Both the position numbers and the translations under genes were made by a program. The notes beneath the pieces were generated by a model. The model did no database searches and was not told the origin of the DNA. It saw nothing but the letters and a program-made list of their open reading frames with translations. Below are positions 25,325 to 34,305 of a DNA stretch of 64,000 nucleotides, piece by piece. This DNA is from JAENVU01 sp046598395. GTDB taxonomy: Bacteria > Actinomycetota > Acidimicrobiia > IMCC26256 > JAENVU01. Location of the stretch: NCBI GenBank assembly GCA_046598395.1, contig JBKJIQ010000050.1:46296-110295 (forward strand), written 5' to 3'. Every line of letters starts with the position of its first letter. The stretch's first letter is position 1.

Positions 25325-26499
25325 AGGGTTCCTCTCTGGCTGCGGGCGAACGCGCGCCCAAGGGCAATGATCGATTGCTTCTCGCTCAACGGACCGACCA
25401 ACGCGGCGGCCTCGGACGGCGAGTACCCCGCCGCGAGTGCCGCGCCGTGAACTGCGGCGTCCGTGGCGTCGGCGGTGAGGGCGTCCACGCTGGCGGCGTC
25501 CACACCCACGGCGATGACGCGTTGGCGAGTGATCGTCCGGAGATCTCCGAGCGCCGCGTCGGGCCGCCGCGCCCGACCCAGCGCGGCGGCCAACGCGTCG
25601 GCCGACGCGCGCCGAGGCGGATCCAGCGCTCGACCCGCTCGTTCGGCGGGTCCGATTCGGCGGCCGCGGGCCGTGGCCGCCAGGAGGAGCGCGAGTGCGC
25701 TGCCGATGATCGCGACCTTCCATCCGCCCGGGATCGCTGACCAGCCAGTGGCGCCGCTCAGGCCATGGGGTCCTTCAGCGAACCCGACCTGGTGGGTGTC
25801 GCCCACGAGTGCCAACGCGAGCGCGGCGTTGTCACGCTTCCCGAGGAGTTGGTTCTGAAAGATCGAACTCTCGGCCACGAGAAGGATGTGGCCCGCGCCG
25901 ATAGTGCGGGTGACGACCAGCTCAGGGCCGCGGGCAGTTGACCATCGCGTGGTCCCGGACGTCTGGATGAGGTACCGGCGGTGGAACCGAACGAGGGATG
26001 TGCGCAGTTCGGAGTGGGTGATGCCCGGCCGGCGAGTGTTGATCCAGTCTCTCGCTCCCGACCCGGCGACGATCACCCGGCCCCCGGCCCGGGCGAAGTC
26101 GTTCACCGCGCGGCGATCCGCATCGGTGGGGAACGGCGAGTCGAGCACCAGAAGCGTGGAGGCGAGCGGTAGGCGCCCGCGGGAGACGGCCGCGTGCAGT
26201 GATCCGGCGAGGTCGGTGGTCGAGATGTCGTAGTGGTCGAGCAACAGACGGAAGGCCTTCACGCCGTTCGTTGCGGTCGACCGGGCGGAGCCGCGCGTGT
26301 CGTACGAGCGTTGTTGGCGGCCGCGGGTCGCGCGGTCCACGATCCCCACCGACGCGATCAACATCACGAAAAGTACTGCGACCACCAGCGCGGCGCGGAG
26401 GCCCGCGGGAATCGTGTTCCAGCGACTGCGAACTCCGGGCGCGGTCGCGGGTGCAGACGCGGTCACCGCTGGCTCACTTCGGTGAGGAGGGTCGACCAT
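25321..26499 (-). CDS. DUF4350 membrane protein
   Basis: Protein of 392 aa. One N-terminal TM helix (LRAALVVAVLFVMLIASV, about 33-50) precedes a DUF4350 domain (STATNGVKAFRLLLDHYDIS, LPLASTLLVLDSPFPTDADR, GGRVIVAGSG). A second TM segment (GGWKVAIIGSALALLLAATA, about 255) leads to a cytoplasmic helical tail. It overlaps its upstream neighbour by 37 bases and moxR by four. The function is unknown but linked to the MoxR system by context. Confidence 0.82.
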   Translation of the reverse strand: MVDPPHRSEPAVTASAPATAPGVRSRWNTIPAGLRAALVVAVLFVMLIASVGIVDRATRGRQQRSYDTRGSARSTATNGVKAFRLLLDHYDISTTDLAGSLHAAVSRGRLPLASTLLVLDSPFPTDADRRAVNDFARAGGRVIVAGSGARDWINTRRPGITHSELRTSLVRFHRRYLIQTSGTTRWSTARGPELVVTRTIGAGHILLVAESSIFQNQLLGKRDNAALALALVGDTHQVGFAEGPHGLSGATGWSAIPGGWKVAIIGSALALLLAATARGRRIGPAERAGRALDPPRRASADALAAALGRARRPDAALGDLRTITRQRVIAVGVDAASVDALTADATDAAVHGAALAAGYSPSEAAALVGPLSEKQSIIALGRAFARSQRGTL

Positions 26500-27119
26500 T
26501 CCGCGCGCACCGTGTTCGCTTGGGACCCGTTCGCCGTGCGCCCGCCGTACGTCACGGCTTCGAAGGTGTCGGTGATTCGCTCGAATCGGGGGGATGCGAC
26601 TCGTCGGGTCAGCAGCGCGGCGGTGTTCCAGGGTTGGAGTTCGATCACGCCGGCGCGATCAAGCCGGATCAGCCCCGCTCGATAGCGAAACCGGATCGCA
26701 AGGTCGAACTGTTGCTCGCGCTCCGCGCGTTGCGCGGCGGCTTCGAGCTCGTTGGGATCATCGGCGGCTTGGGCGCGCTGACTGGGGCGATCGGCGGCGC
26801 GCTTGGAGTTGCGGACCACGTTGCGGCTGACGAGCCAGATCACGAGCGCGGCGATACCTATGCAGAGCGCGAACCCGAGCACGGTCCCGAGGTCTCCCGG
26901 AAGGATGCGGAACAAGGGCCTGAAGAGTCCGTTGAGGAAGTCGCCGATCGCGTTGACGATGCCGTCGATCCGGTCGCTGATCCAGCGGACGACACCTTCG
27001 AGCGGCTTCGGTGAGTGTTCAGGCCGGAACTCGCGTTGGCTCAAGATTTCGCGGGCGGTGTCGCGTGCTGCACCGGGACTCACGTCGAACGGACGGCCGA
27101 TGCTGAGGTACTGGTTCAC
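26463..27119 (-). CDS. DUF4129 membrane protein
   Basis: Protein of 218 aa. It has an N-terminal helical stretch (ARDTAREILSQREF), one or two TM segments (LGTVLGFALCIGIAALVIWLV, about 78-98), and a C-terminal DUF4129 domain with FDLAIRFRYRAGLIRLDRAG and a TRR...ITDTFEAVTYGGR ending. It overlaps the genes on both sides (four and 37 bases). Confidence 0.82.
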   Translation of the reverse strand: MNQYLSIGRPFDVSPGAARDTAREILSQREFRPEHSPKPLEGVVRWISDRIDGIVNAIGDFLNGLFRPLFRILPGDLGTVLGFALCIGIAALVIWLVSRNVVRNSKRAADRPSQRAQAADDPNELEAAAQRAEREQQFDLAIRFRYRAGLIRLDRAGVIELQPWNTAALLTRRVASPRFERITDTFEAVTYGGRTANGSQANTVRAEWSTLLTEVSQR

Positions 27120-28159
27120 GCGGGCGGTTCTGAGGGTGGGCCCGTCGGCGGCGGTTCATCGGCCCACGGGGACCTTGGTGACGGCGGTGTCGTATCCGTC
27201 GCGGTGGTGGCGTCAGGTGGGGGCCAACGCACGGGTGCCGACCAGCTCAGGTCGGTGTCCGGCGCCGGTGTCGGTGTCGGTGTCGGTGTCGGCATTGTGG
27301 TGGGGAACGTGGCCGGCCCGCACGACGCCGGAACCGGAGCAGCTTCGAGGCGTTGGGTCATGAGCGCAATGTCGAACCCTTCCTTGCGCACGCGGAGGTC
27401 GAAGTAGATCACCGTGGCCACCGCTGCGGTCATCGGGGTCGTGAACACGGCGATCAGTGCGTTGAGCGCGCCCTGCATGACTGTGACCCCAGTGGACGTG
27501 GAGGCTCCACCACCGAGAATGGTGCTGCCGCCTACCAACAATGCGGCGAGCAGCGTGAGCACGTACGAAAGCAACGCCACGACCACCAACGCGGCGAACG
27601 TGGGCCACCAGCGTCCACTGACGAGCCGGCGCGAGCGCCCGAGTGCTTTGCTGCCCTTGGTGCCCTCCATGAGCAGGACGGGAATCGCCACGGAGAACGC
27701 CACGTAGAGATACACCCCGGGGATGCCACACGCCATGATGCCGAGCACCCAGCAGAGGCTGGCCAGGAACCCCACCCACAGGAGGGACCAGATCTGTTTC
27801 AGTGCGGCACGCAGGGAGGCGGACCAGGAGGTTTGGGTGCCGAGGTATTGGTCCGCGATGATCCGCATCGAGGCACCTTGCGCGAGTGCCGTGGTGAACA
27901 GGCTGACGAGCACGGTCACGAGCAGCAACGCGAACGCAGTGTTCGGCGACGGACCGCTCCGCACGAACAGCTGGCCCTGGCTCCGGAAGATGGTCCGCTC
28001 GGCCGGGCGGGAGATCTGGAACAGCACCTGCACCACCTGGAGCGGCACCACCACGAACGCAACGGCGATGACGAGCGCGCCGAACCGCTTTCGGTAGATC
28101 CGCAGCGCGGCATCGAGAACCTCCCCGATTCCGAAGGGGCGGAGGTTCGCGTATTCCAT
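27116..28159 (-). CDS. Multi-pass membrane protein leading the MoxR-cluster operon
   Basis: Protein of 347 aa with about six TM helices, resembling the membrane domain of glycerophosphodiester phosphodiesterase-like proteins (LRPFGIGEVLDAALRIYRKR at the N-terminus, VSGRWWPTFAALVVVALL). The C-terminal tail is low-complexity TP and PP repeats. At DNA level the TP repeats are a hexanucleotide tandem at about 27263-27294. The ATG at 28159 has a TAGCGT box eight bases upstream, so it is a leaderless first gene of a five-gene overlapping operon. Confidence 0.75.
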   Translation of the reverse strand: MEYANLRPFGIGEVLDAALRIYRKRFGALVIAVAFVVVPLQVVQVLFQISRPAERTIFRSQGQLFVRSGPSPNTAFALLLVTVLVSLFTTALAQGASMRIIADQYLGTQTSWSASLRAALKQIWSLLWVGFLASLCWVLGIMACGIPGVYLYVAFSVAIPVLLMEGTKGSKALGRSRRLVSGRWWPTFAALVVVALLSYVLTLLAALLVGGSTILGGGASTSTGVTVMQGALNALIAVFTTPMTAAVATVIYFDLRVRKEGFDIALMTQRLEAAPVPASCGPATFPTTMPTPTPTPTPAPDTDLSWSAPVRWPPPDATTATDTTPPSPRSPWADEPPPTGPPSEPPA

Positions 28160-28231
28160 CAGGGCTCACGCTACGAGAGGCGCCCGACCGAGCAGCGGAT
28201 ACGTGCCGAGATGGTTGGGTTCGGACCCAGA

Positions 28232-28262
28232 ACGACCCCGGTCGCAAGGACCGGGGTCGTTC
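28232..28262 (-). terminator. Hairpin terminator
   Basis: Perfect 13-bp inverted repeat (28232-28244 with 28250-28262, AACGACCCCGGTC arms) and a five-base loop. It lies 20 bases after the stop of the 28282-29061 gene and before the next operon on the same strand. There is no U-tract, as is common in high-GC genomes. Confidence 0.8.
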
Positions 28263-28281
28263 CGTATGGTTCAGGTGTGGG

Positions 28282-29061
28282 CTACGCCGCGACGGGCTCG
28301 CCCTGCAGACGCTTGTACATGTAGCCAGTCGCGATGGTGACCACCGGTATGGCCACGACGATGCCCACGCACAAGGCGATGAAGCCCAAGAGCGTGACAG
28401 CCCACGACAGCAGCAAGAAGATGATCACTGCGCCGGCGTTGTCCTTGACCAGGTTGAAACTCGCGGTGATGGCCTCGATCGGCGACATGTTTTTGTCGAC
28501 CACGAAGTACCCCCAGAACATGGTGAAGAACATGACCGCAAACATCGGCAGGACGCACAAGAGGAAGCCGACAAACGTGAGGACCGCTACGAGGAGCGCC
28601 GTCAGGATGTAGTTCCCGAGGTTGTCAGTCGACATGATCCGCTTCGCGTCCAACGGTTCGCCCCGAACGATCATCAACGTGGCGCGGATGATGAACAGCT
28701 GGAGGATCGTCGTCCCCAGGTAATAGAGGATCTGGAAGATTCCGTTGGCGATCAGCGTGGTGAAGAAGCCCGGGCCGGTATCGCAACCCGAGAATCCGCT
28801 CTGCGTGAATCGACAGTTACTGTTGTCGACCGACGTGAGACTGTCGCGGATCAGGTAGCCGATGATGAGCATTCCGATGATGGCCAAGAACCCGACGATC
28901 AACGCGGTGGTGATCACTTTCCAGTGTTCCTGGAACTTCTCCCAACCGAACTTGATCGCGGCGGTTGCCTCGGCGGGTTGGTTGCCGCCGTACGCGCCTG
29001 ATCCACCCGGAGGAGGCGGCGGAGGGGGCGGGGGCGGTGCGTCGGGTGGGAACTGGGACAT
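28282..29061 (-). CDS. Proline-rich multi-pass membrane protein
   Basis: Protein of 259 aa that starts with a polyproline stretch (PPDAPPPPPPPPPPGG, residues 5-20). Then come IKFGWEKFQEHWKVITTALI and about five TM helices, with MSPIEAITASFNLVKDNAG before the penultimate helix. The pattern resembles the integral-membrane DUF975-like or GPDPase-membrane-domain proteins. The function is unknown. The ATG at 29061 follows GGAGACC. A terminator closes the gene. Confidence 0.7.
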   Translation of the reverse strand: MSQFPPDAPPPPPPPPPPGGSGAYGGNQPAEATAAIKFGWEKFQEHWKVITTALIVGFLAIIGMLIIGYLIRDSLTSVDNSNCRFTQSGFSGCDTGPGFFTTLIANGIFQILYYLGTTILQLFIIRATLMIVRGEPLDAKRIMSTDNLGNYILTALLVAVLTFVGFLLCVLPMFAVMFFTMFWGYFVVDKNMSPIEAITASFNLVKDNAGAVIIFLLLSWAVTLLGFIALCVGIVVAIPVVTIATGYMYKRLQGEPVAA

Positions 29062-29191
29062 CACGGTCTCCGATCGTCAAATGACGGTGTGACGCTAACG
29101 GCGCGCGTTGGTATCGCCGCGGATGCTGTTCATGTCCGCGCGGAACCTGGTGAACACCTCTACCCTCCTTCCTGTGCAGGGATTGGGAATC

Positions 29192-29647
29192 GTGGATCGC
29201 AACATCGGGTCCGCGCCTTCGCCGAGAGCATCGACCGCGCCGGGTTCTGTTCCGCGTCCACTCCTCGGGCCGATCATCGCCGGTGCCATTGGTCTGAGTG
29301 CGTGTGTGGCGATCGGGATCGTCGACCCCAGCGGTGGGCCGGTGCTGTGTCCCTTTCGGGCAATGACGGGGCTCTACTGCCCTGGTTGTGGGTCAACGCG
29401 CATGATGCACCGATTGATGGTGGGTGATCCATTGGGTGCGTTGCACATGAACCCGCTCGCGTTCGTGTTCATCCCGCTCATGGTGTGGTGGTGTTTTGCC
29501 GGGCTCACCGCGATGGTCGGCGGACCTCGGTGGAGCACGCCGCGATTCACCGGCCGCCAGACCGCCGCACTCGCCGTCGCGGTGCTCGCGTTCTGGATTC
29601 TTCGCAACATTCCGTCCAGTCCGTTCACCCTGCTCGCTCCCGGCTGA
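29192..29647 (+). CDS. DUF2752 membrane protein (second copy)
   Basis: Protein of 151 aa, a paralogue of the gene at 20847-21293. It has CPFRAMTGLYCPGCGSTRM (four Cys) and HRLMVGDPLGALHMNPLAF, with three TM helices. The frame is open to 29108; the GTG at 29192 is selected because the upstream residues lack family similarity, and the exact start is uncertain. Confidence 0.75.
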   Translation: MDRNIGSAPSPRASTAPGSVPRPLLGPIIAGAIGLSACVAIGIVDPSGGPVLCPFRAMTGLYCPGCGSTRMMHRLMVGDPLGALHMNPLAFVFIPLMVWWCFAGLTAMVGGPRWSTPRFTGRQTAALAVAVLAFWILRNIPSSPFTLLAPG

Positions 29648-29673
29648 ACGCCGGCCGAACGAAACGAGAACCG

Positions 29674-30009
29674 ATGACGCAGTACCCACCTCCGCCCCCA
29701 CCCCCACTTCCGCCCGGAGGCGGATATGGAGCGCCGCCGGGAGGTGGCATGCCCATGGGTCAGGTGCCCACCTACCTCGCGCAGGCGATTCTCGCCACGC
29801 TGTTTTGTTGCCTGCCCGCGGGCATCGTGGCGATTGTCTACGCCGCTCAGGTCAACGGAAAGCTGGCGATCGGCGACTACTCCGGCGCGTCGCAAGCGTC
29901 GAAGAACGCCAAGACGTGGATCTGGGTCTCGTTCGGCATCGGCCTCGCGGTGATCGCGATCTACGTGGTGATCGCGGCGGCAACCGTCTCGTCGCGTTCG
30001 ACGCCGTAG
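29674..30009 (+). CDS. CD225/dispanin-family membrane protein
   Basis: Protein of 111 aa: a Pro/Gly-rich N-terminus (about 1-33), then VPTYLAQAILATLFCCLPAG and IVAIVYAAQVNGKLAIGDY, the two-helix CD225 signature. SGASQASKNAKTWIWVSFGI contains the second helix. The function in bacteria is unknown. It is separated from the DUF2752 gene by 26 bases and is probably co-transcribed. Confidence 0.85.
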   Translation: MTQYPPPPPPPLPPGGGYGAPPGGGMPMGQVPTYLAQAILATLFCCLPAGIVAIVYAAQVNGKLAIGDYSGASQASKNAKTWIWVSFGIGLAVIAIYVVIAAATVSSRSTP

Positions 30010-30159
30010 TCCGCGACGCGGGAACGCACAGTGTGAACCGAACGGTGGTTCAGTCGAACCCGAGTCAGCATCGCCAAACTCATCGAAGTCCACGCCCACC
30101 CCTCCGCGAGCGGGTCGAGCAGCGCGGGCGGGTACTGGGTCAGTTTGAAATGGGCGGTG

Positions 30160-30807
30160 CTACTCGGAGGGACCTGACTGCGGCTGGTGAGCGATCTCAC
30201 TGAACAGAGTCTCGGATAAGTGCAGCACGGGCCGCCAGATCTCGGCTGGTTCGGCGGTCGGGACGTTGAACTGTTCAATCAGAAGTCGTAGAACGGCTTC
30301 GATCGAGACGCGCGGCATAGCGAAGTGGACGCGTTCCAGGGTCTGCCCGTCCATCAAGACGCCGGATGAATGGAGGTCCCCTCGAACGTGAAGGTGTGAA
30401 GGCGGGTGACGGTTGGGCGCGTTCCGTTGGTAGTCGTATCGGAACACCCAGTCCTTGCCGTCGGCATCGCATTGATATTGGTAGCTCGAATCGAACACCT
30501 TGAGCCGCCGAACGACGGCAGCTGGTTCCAAGCTGAGGTTGATGACCAACTTGAGGTATCGACCATCGGCCAAACACAACGGAGTCGTCAGCCCGCCCAT
30601 TCCGCCGAGCGCCGACTTGTCCCGACTACCCGAGAGGTAGGTGAGGCGCGGGTGATCAGTCGTGCCGACCGTCAGGGTGAAGAAGAGCGCGACGAGATCT
30701 CGGAATGCGTCGGCCGATTCGTGATCTCCAGCCTTGAAGGCCTCGGTGAGTTCGCGGACTCTGCCCAGGAGGTACGGGAGATCACTCGACAAGGTGGAGC
30801 GAATCAC
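30160..30807 (-). CDS. Hypothetical protein (no recognised domain)
   Basis: Protein of 215 aa. I do not recognise a family. It has an alpha-helical N-terminus (LLGRVRELTEAFKAGDHESA), a beta-rich middle with WVFRYDYQRNAPNRHPPSHL HVRG-type aromatic/basic segments, and a helical C-terminus (SIEAVLRLLIEQFNV). The RYDYQRN...SHLHV segment looks like a conserved functional patch. The GTG start at 30807 abuts GGAGG and could be wrong. It is alone between the CD225 gene and the thiolase. Confidence 0.55.
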   Translation of the reverse strand: MIRSTLSSDLPYLLGRVRELTEAFKAGDHESADAFRDLVALFFTLTVGTTDHPRLTYLSGSRDKSALGGMGGLTTPLCLADGRYLKLVINLSLEPAAVVRRLKVFDSSYQYQCDADGKDWVFRYDYQRNAPNRHPPSHLHVRGDLHSSGVLMDGQTLERVHFAMPRVSIEAVLRLLIEQFNVPTAEPAEIWRPVLHLSETLFSEIAHQPQSGPSE

Positions 30808-30840
30808 CCTCCGGGAGCAGTCGCGCTGGTCCCGTCACGC

Positions 30841-30935
30841 ACAGAGTCCGGATCAGCGCGGCGTCGCCTTGGCGCCAAACCCGGCCAAGTCGACGCTTGG
30901 TTACAGAGTCCGGATCAGCGCGGCGTCGCCTTGGC
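30841..30935. repeat. Direct repeat duplicating the 3' end of the thiolase gene
   Basis: Thirty-three bases at 30841-30873 are repeated exactly at 30903-30935 (ACAGAGTCCGGATCAGCGCG...), a 62-bp period. The second copy encodes the last ten residues and stop of the thiolase; the first is a non-functional duplicate downstream of it. Confidence 0.9.
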
Positions 30936-32082
30936 CGCCACCACCGCAGAGGGCGGCGGCGCCGAGGCCACCGCCGCGGCGGCGGAGTTCATGGATGATC
31001 GAGCCGACGATGCGCGCACCGCTCATGCCCACCGGGTGACCGAGCGCAATCGCGCCACCGTTCACGTTCACGACGTCGTCGTTGATCCCGAGGTCGCGCA
31101 TGCTCGCAACACCGACCGCGGCGAACGCCTCGTTGAGCTCAAACAGATCCACATCGGTGACCGGCAGGTTGGCCTGGTCCAGTGCCCGCTTGATCGCACG
31201 TGACGGCTGGTGCAACAAGGACGGGTCGGGCCCCGCCACCATCCCGAAGCCCACGAGCTCGGCGATCGGCGTGGCGCCCAGCTCTTCGGCCTTCTCGCGG
31301 CTCATCACGATGAGCGCGGCCGCGCCGTCCGAAATCTGCGACGCGTTCCCCGCGGTGATCGTGCCCTCTTTCGAGAAGGCGGGCCGCAGCTTCGAGAGGG
31401 ATTCTGTGGTGGTCTCGGGTCGGACCCCTTCGTCCTCGAGGACCATCACCGGGTCCCCCCTGCGTTGGGGAACGGGGACCGGGACGATCTCGTCGGCCAG
31501 CCGACCGGCCTTCATCGCCGCGGCGGCGCGCTCGTGGCTCTTCGCCGCGAGATCGTCCTGGGCCGAACGGTCGACCTCGTGGGTATCGGCGTAGCGCTGC
31601 GTACCGGTTCCCATGTGCTCCATGTCGAACGCGCACCACAGCCCGTCGTGGATCAGGGAGTCGATGACCTCACTGTTCCCCATCCGGTAACCGGCGCGCG
31701 CCTTGGGCAGCAAGTACGGAGCGTTGGTCATCGATTCCATGCCACCGGCGACCACGACCTCGGCGTCGCCGGACGCGATCATCTGGTCGGCGAGGTAGAG
31801 GGCGTTGATGCCGGAGAGACACACCTTGTTGATGGTGATTGCCGGAACGCTCATCGGGATGCCGGCCTTTTCGGCCGCCTGCCGAGCGGTGATCTGGCCC
31901 TGCCCGGCCTGGAGCACGTGACCCATGATCACGTAGTCCACCTGCTCGGGCCCCACACCCGCGCGCTCGAGCGCACCCTTGATGGCAACGCCACCGAGGT
32001 CCATCGCACTCAACGAGGCGAATGCTCCGGAGAGTTTGCCGATCGGGGTGCGGGCGGTGGAGACAATCACAGAGCCGGGCAT
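30901..32082 (-). CDS. Acetyl-CoA C-acetyltransferase (thiolase)
   Basis: Thiolase of 393 aa that condenses two acetyl-CoA to acetoacetyl-CoA or runs in reverse. The acylated Cys is in NKVCLSGINALYLA (about 90), the GHPVGMSGAR His is near 350 and the CGGGGQGDAAL second Cys near 380. The ATG at 32082 follows GGGAG by six bases; the longer upstream frame is not conserved. With the downstream ccr and the HBD at 43281 it would provide the entry to the ethylmalonyl-CoA pathway. Confidence 0.93.
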   Translation of the reverse strand: MPGSVIVSTARTPIGKLSGAFASLSAMDLGGVAIKGALERAGVGPEQVDYVIMGHVLQAGQGQITARQAAEKAGIPMSVPAITINKVCLSGINALYLADQMIASGDAEVVVAGGMESMTNAPYLLPKARAGYRMGNSEVIDSLIHDGLWCAFDMEHMGTGTQRYADTHEVDRSAQDDLAAKSHERAAAAMKAGRLADEIVPVPVPQRRGDPVMVLEDEGVRPETTTESLSKLRPAFSKEGTITAGNASQISDGAAALIVMSREKAEELGATPIAELVGFGMVAGPDPSLLHQPSRAIKRALDQANLPVTDVDLFELNEAFAAVGVASMRDLGINDDVVNVNGGAIALGHPVGMSGARIVGSIIHELRRRGGGLGAAALCGGGGQGDAALIRTL

Positions 32083-32304
32083 GGCGAACTCCCGTTGAGA
32101 GCTGGACGTCGGTGGGTTACCGACGAGTAAGGAAGGAGAATCGTAGTCCCCGAACCCGCCGTTTTGTCCACCTGTCGGTCCGTCCGCTCGTGCTCCGATG
32201 GGTGGCGGTGGCGGGGGCTCGCTCCCCAAACTGTTCGACTCCGCAAGCTCCGTCTCGGGAGTGGGTAGGCAATGGAGCGGAGTACGCAACTACGTTCCCG
32301 TGCC

Positions 32305-33651
32305 ATGACGACCGAGATTGATGCCATCCGTTCCGCAGTCCTCGAAGGCGCGCCGGGCGACGCCCTGGCCGCGCTCCCGCTGCCCGAAGGCGTGCGGGGC
32401 GCGCTTGTGCGCGCCGACGAGCAGGAGATGTTCGCGGGCCTCGCATCCGAGGCCAAAGACCCGCGGACCTCGGTGCACGTGGAGGACTTCCCCTTCCCCG
32501 AGATCGCGCCTGACGAAGTGGCGCTCGCGGTGATGGCGAGTTCGATCAACTTCAACACGGTGTGGACTTCGATCTTCGAACCGCTCTCCACGTTCGGGTT
32601 TCTGAAACGGCTCGGGCGAGAGAGCGTGTGGGGCGCGCGCCACGACCAGCCGTACCACGTGATCGGCAGCGACGCCTCGGGTGTGGTGTTGCGCGTGGGA
32701 TCGGCGGTCCGCAACTGGAAGCCGGGCGACAACGTGACCGTCCACTGCAACTATCTCGACGACCAAGAACCCTCTGCGCACGACGACTCGATGATGGCGG
32801 CGAACCAGCGCATCTGGGGTTTCGAGTCCAACTTCGGCGGCCTCGCCGATCTCAGTGTGGTGAAGGCCAACCAGCTGATGCCCAAGCCCGCGCACCTCAC
32901 CTGGGAAGAGGCCGCGGTCAATGCGCTCTGTAACTCCACGAGCTACCGCATGATCGTGAGCCCGAACGGTTCGCATATGACCCAAGGCCAGACGGTCCTG
33001 ATCTGGGGCGCCACGGGTGGGATCGGCGCCTATGCGTGCCAGTACGTGCGTAACGGTGGCGGTACGCCGGTGGCGGTGGTGTCGAGCGAGAAGCGGGTGG
33101 CGCTCCTGAACGAAATGGGCATCGAAGCCGTGATCGATCGGCGTGCCGAGGACTACAAGTTCTGGAACGACGAGGGCGTGCAGGACCCGAGTGAGTGGAA
33201 GCGCTTCGGCAAGAAGATCCGCGAGGTCTCGGGTACCGATCCCGACATCGTGTTCGAGCATCCGGGTCGGTCCACGATGGGCGCGTCGGTGTTCGTGGCG
33301 AAACGCGGCGGGATGATCATCACGTGCGCGGCCACGAGCGGGTTCATGATCGAGTACGACAACCGCTACCTCTGGATGAACCTCAAGACGCTCAAGGGTT
33401 GCCATTTCGCGAACTACCGGGAAGCGTGGGAGGCGAACCGAGCAGTGTGCGAGGGGAAGGTCCATCCCACCCTCTCGAAGGTGTTCACCCTCGCCGACGT
33501 GGGTGAGGCCGCGTACCAAGTGCACCACAACATGCACGAGGGCAAACTCGGCGTGCTCTGCCTCGCGCCCGAAGAGGGTCTCGGCGTGACGAATGGTGAG
33601 ATGCGCGAGCGGCTGCTCCCCGAGATCACCCTGTTCCGCCGGCACGCCTGA
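32305..33651 (+). CDS. ccr: Crotonyl-CoA carboxylase/reductase
   Basis: Zinc-less MDR-superfamily enzyme of 448 aa that reductively carboxylates crotonyl-CoA to ethylmalonyl-CoA with NADPH. The CO2-binding residues described for this enzyme (Asn, Phe-Glu, His) correspond to SSINFN (about 82), WGFESNFGG (about 170) and LKGCHFANYREAW (about 365), so it should be a true carboxylase and not a plain reductase. The nucleotide site is IWGATGGIGAYACQY. The ATG at 32305 has TACGTT eight bases upstream, so it is leaderless. Confidence 0.95.
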   Translation: MTTEIDAIRSAVLEGAPGDALAALPLPEGVRGALVRADEQEMFAGLASEAKDPRTSVHVEDFPFPEIAPDEVALAVMASSINFNTVWTSIFEPLSTFGFLKRLGRESVWGARHDQPYHVIGSDASGVVLRVGSAVRNWKPGDNVTVHCNYLDDQEPSAHDDSMMAANQRIWGFESNFGGLADLSVVKANQLMPKPAHLTWEEAAVNALCNSTSYRMIVSPNGSHMTQGQTVLIWGATGGIGAYACQYVRNGGGTPVAVVSSEKRVALLNEMGIEAVIDRRAEDYKFWNDEGVQDPSEWKRFGKKIREVSGTDPDIVFEHPGRSTMGASVFVAKRGGMIITCAATSGFMIEYDNRYLWMNLKTLKGCHFANYREAWEANRAVCEGKVHPTLSKVFTLADVGEAAYQVHHNMHEGKLGVLCLAPEEGLGVTNGEMRERLLPEITLFRRHA

Positions 33652-33703
33652 CGGGAGCTGGGTGGTGCATTTCAACGGCGAGATGGAGGTACCTTCTCTG
33701 GCT

Positions 33704-34258
33704 ATGACACATCTTCGAACGCTCTTCCCTCGCGCCGCTCTGCTCCTGACTACGGTGGCCCTCGTTGCCGCATGCGGCAGTAGCTCGGCGACCAAGGTGT
33801 CGACGGGCAACAAGTCGGGTCCGCCGGCATTCGGAGACTCGAGCACCACCGCGCCGGCGCCGAAGACGTGTGTCGCAGTGGCCGACCCACTCCCCGCGGG
33901 CTCGCCCGAGGTGCCGGTCAAGGTTGGTCCCGCTCCCACCGAACTGTTGATCGAAGACCTGTCTCCCGGCACCGGTACCGAAGTTGCGGCCACGTCGAGT
34001 GTGACCGTCGACTACATCGGGGTGGCGTGTTCCACCGGGAAGATTTTCGACTCGTCCTATTCACGGGGTGAGCCCGCGACCTTCCCACTCAACGGCGTGA
34101 TCAAGGGATGGTCGCAGGGGCTCCTCGGCATGAAGGCGGGCGGCACGCGGCTCCTCGGGATCCCGAGTGACCTGGCCTACGGCCCGAGCGGTCAAGGCGC
34201 CGACATCGGCCCCAACGAGCCGCTGTGGTTCGTGGTGCAGATGAAGTCGGTCGCGTAA
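33704..34258 (+). CDS. FKBP-type peptidyl-prolyl isomerase lipoprotein
   Basis: Extracytoplasmic foldase of 184 aa. A signal peptide with lipobox VAACGSS (Cys about 24) precedes a Ser/Thr/Pro linker and an FKBP domain. The domain has SSVTVDYIGVACSTGKIFDSSYSRG, FPLNGVIKGWSQGLLGMKAGG and RLLGIPSDLAYG, with the active-site Tyr/Asp/Phe/Trp pattern. The ATG at 33704 has a TACCTT box eight bases upstream. Confidence 0.92.
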   Translation: MTHLRTLFPRAALLLTTVALVAACGSSSATKVSTGNKSGPPAFGDSSTTAPAPKTCVAVADPLPAGSPEVPVKVGPAPTELLIEDLSPGTGTEVAATSSVTVDYIGVACSTGKIFDSSYSRGEPATFPLNGVIKGWSQGLLGMKAGGTRLLGIPSDLAYGPSGQGADIGPNEPLWFVVQMKSVA

Positions 34259-34305
34259 CGACGTCGCCTGACCGATCTCCGACGCGCGCTCGATACGATC
34301 CCGGG

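Noticed and set aside
27263..27294. Hexanucleotide tandem repeat resembling a VNTR
   Set aside because: It simply encodes TP-rich residues at the C-terminal tail of a membrane protein; no CRISPR or other array structure.
32290..33993. 567-aa minus-strand open frame
   Set aside because: Antisense shadow of ccr and the FKBP gene; His/Arg-rich composition typical of high-GC shadows.
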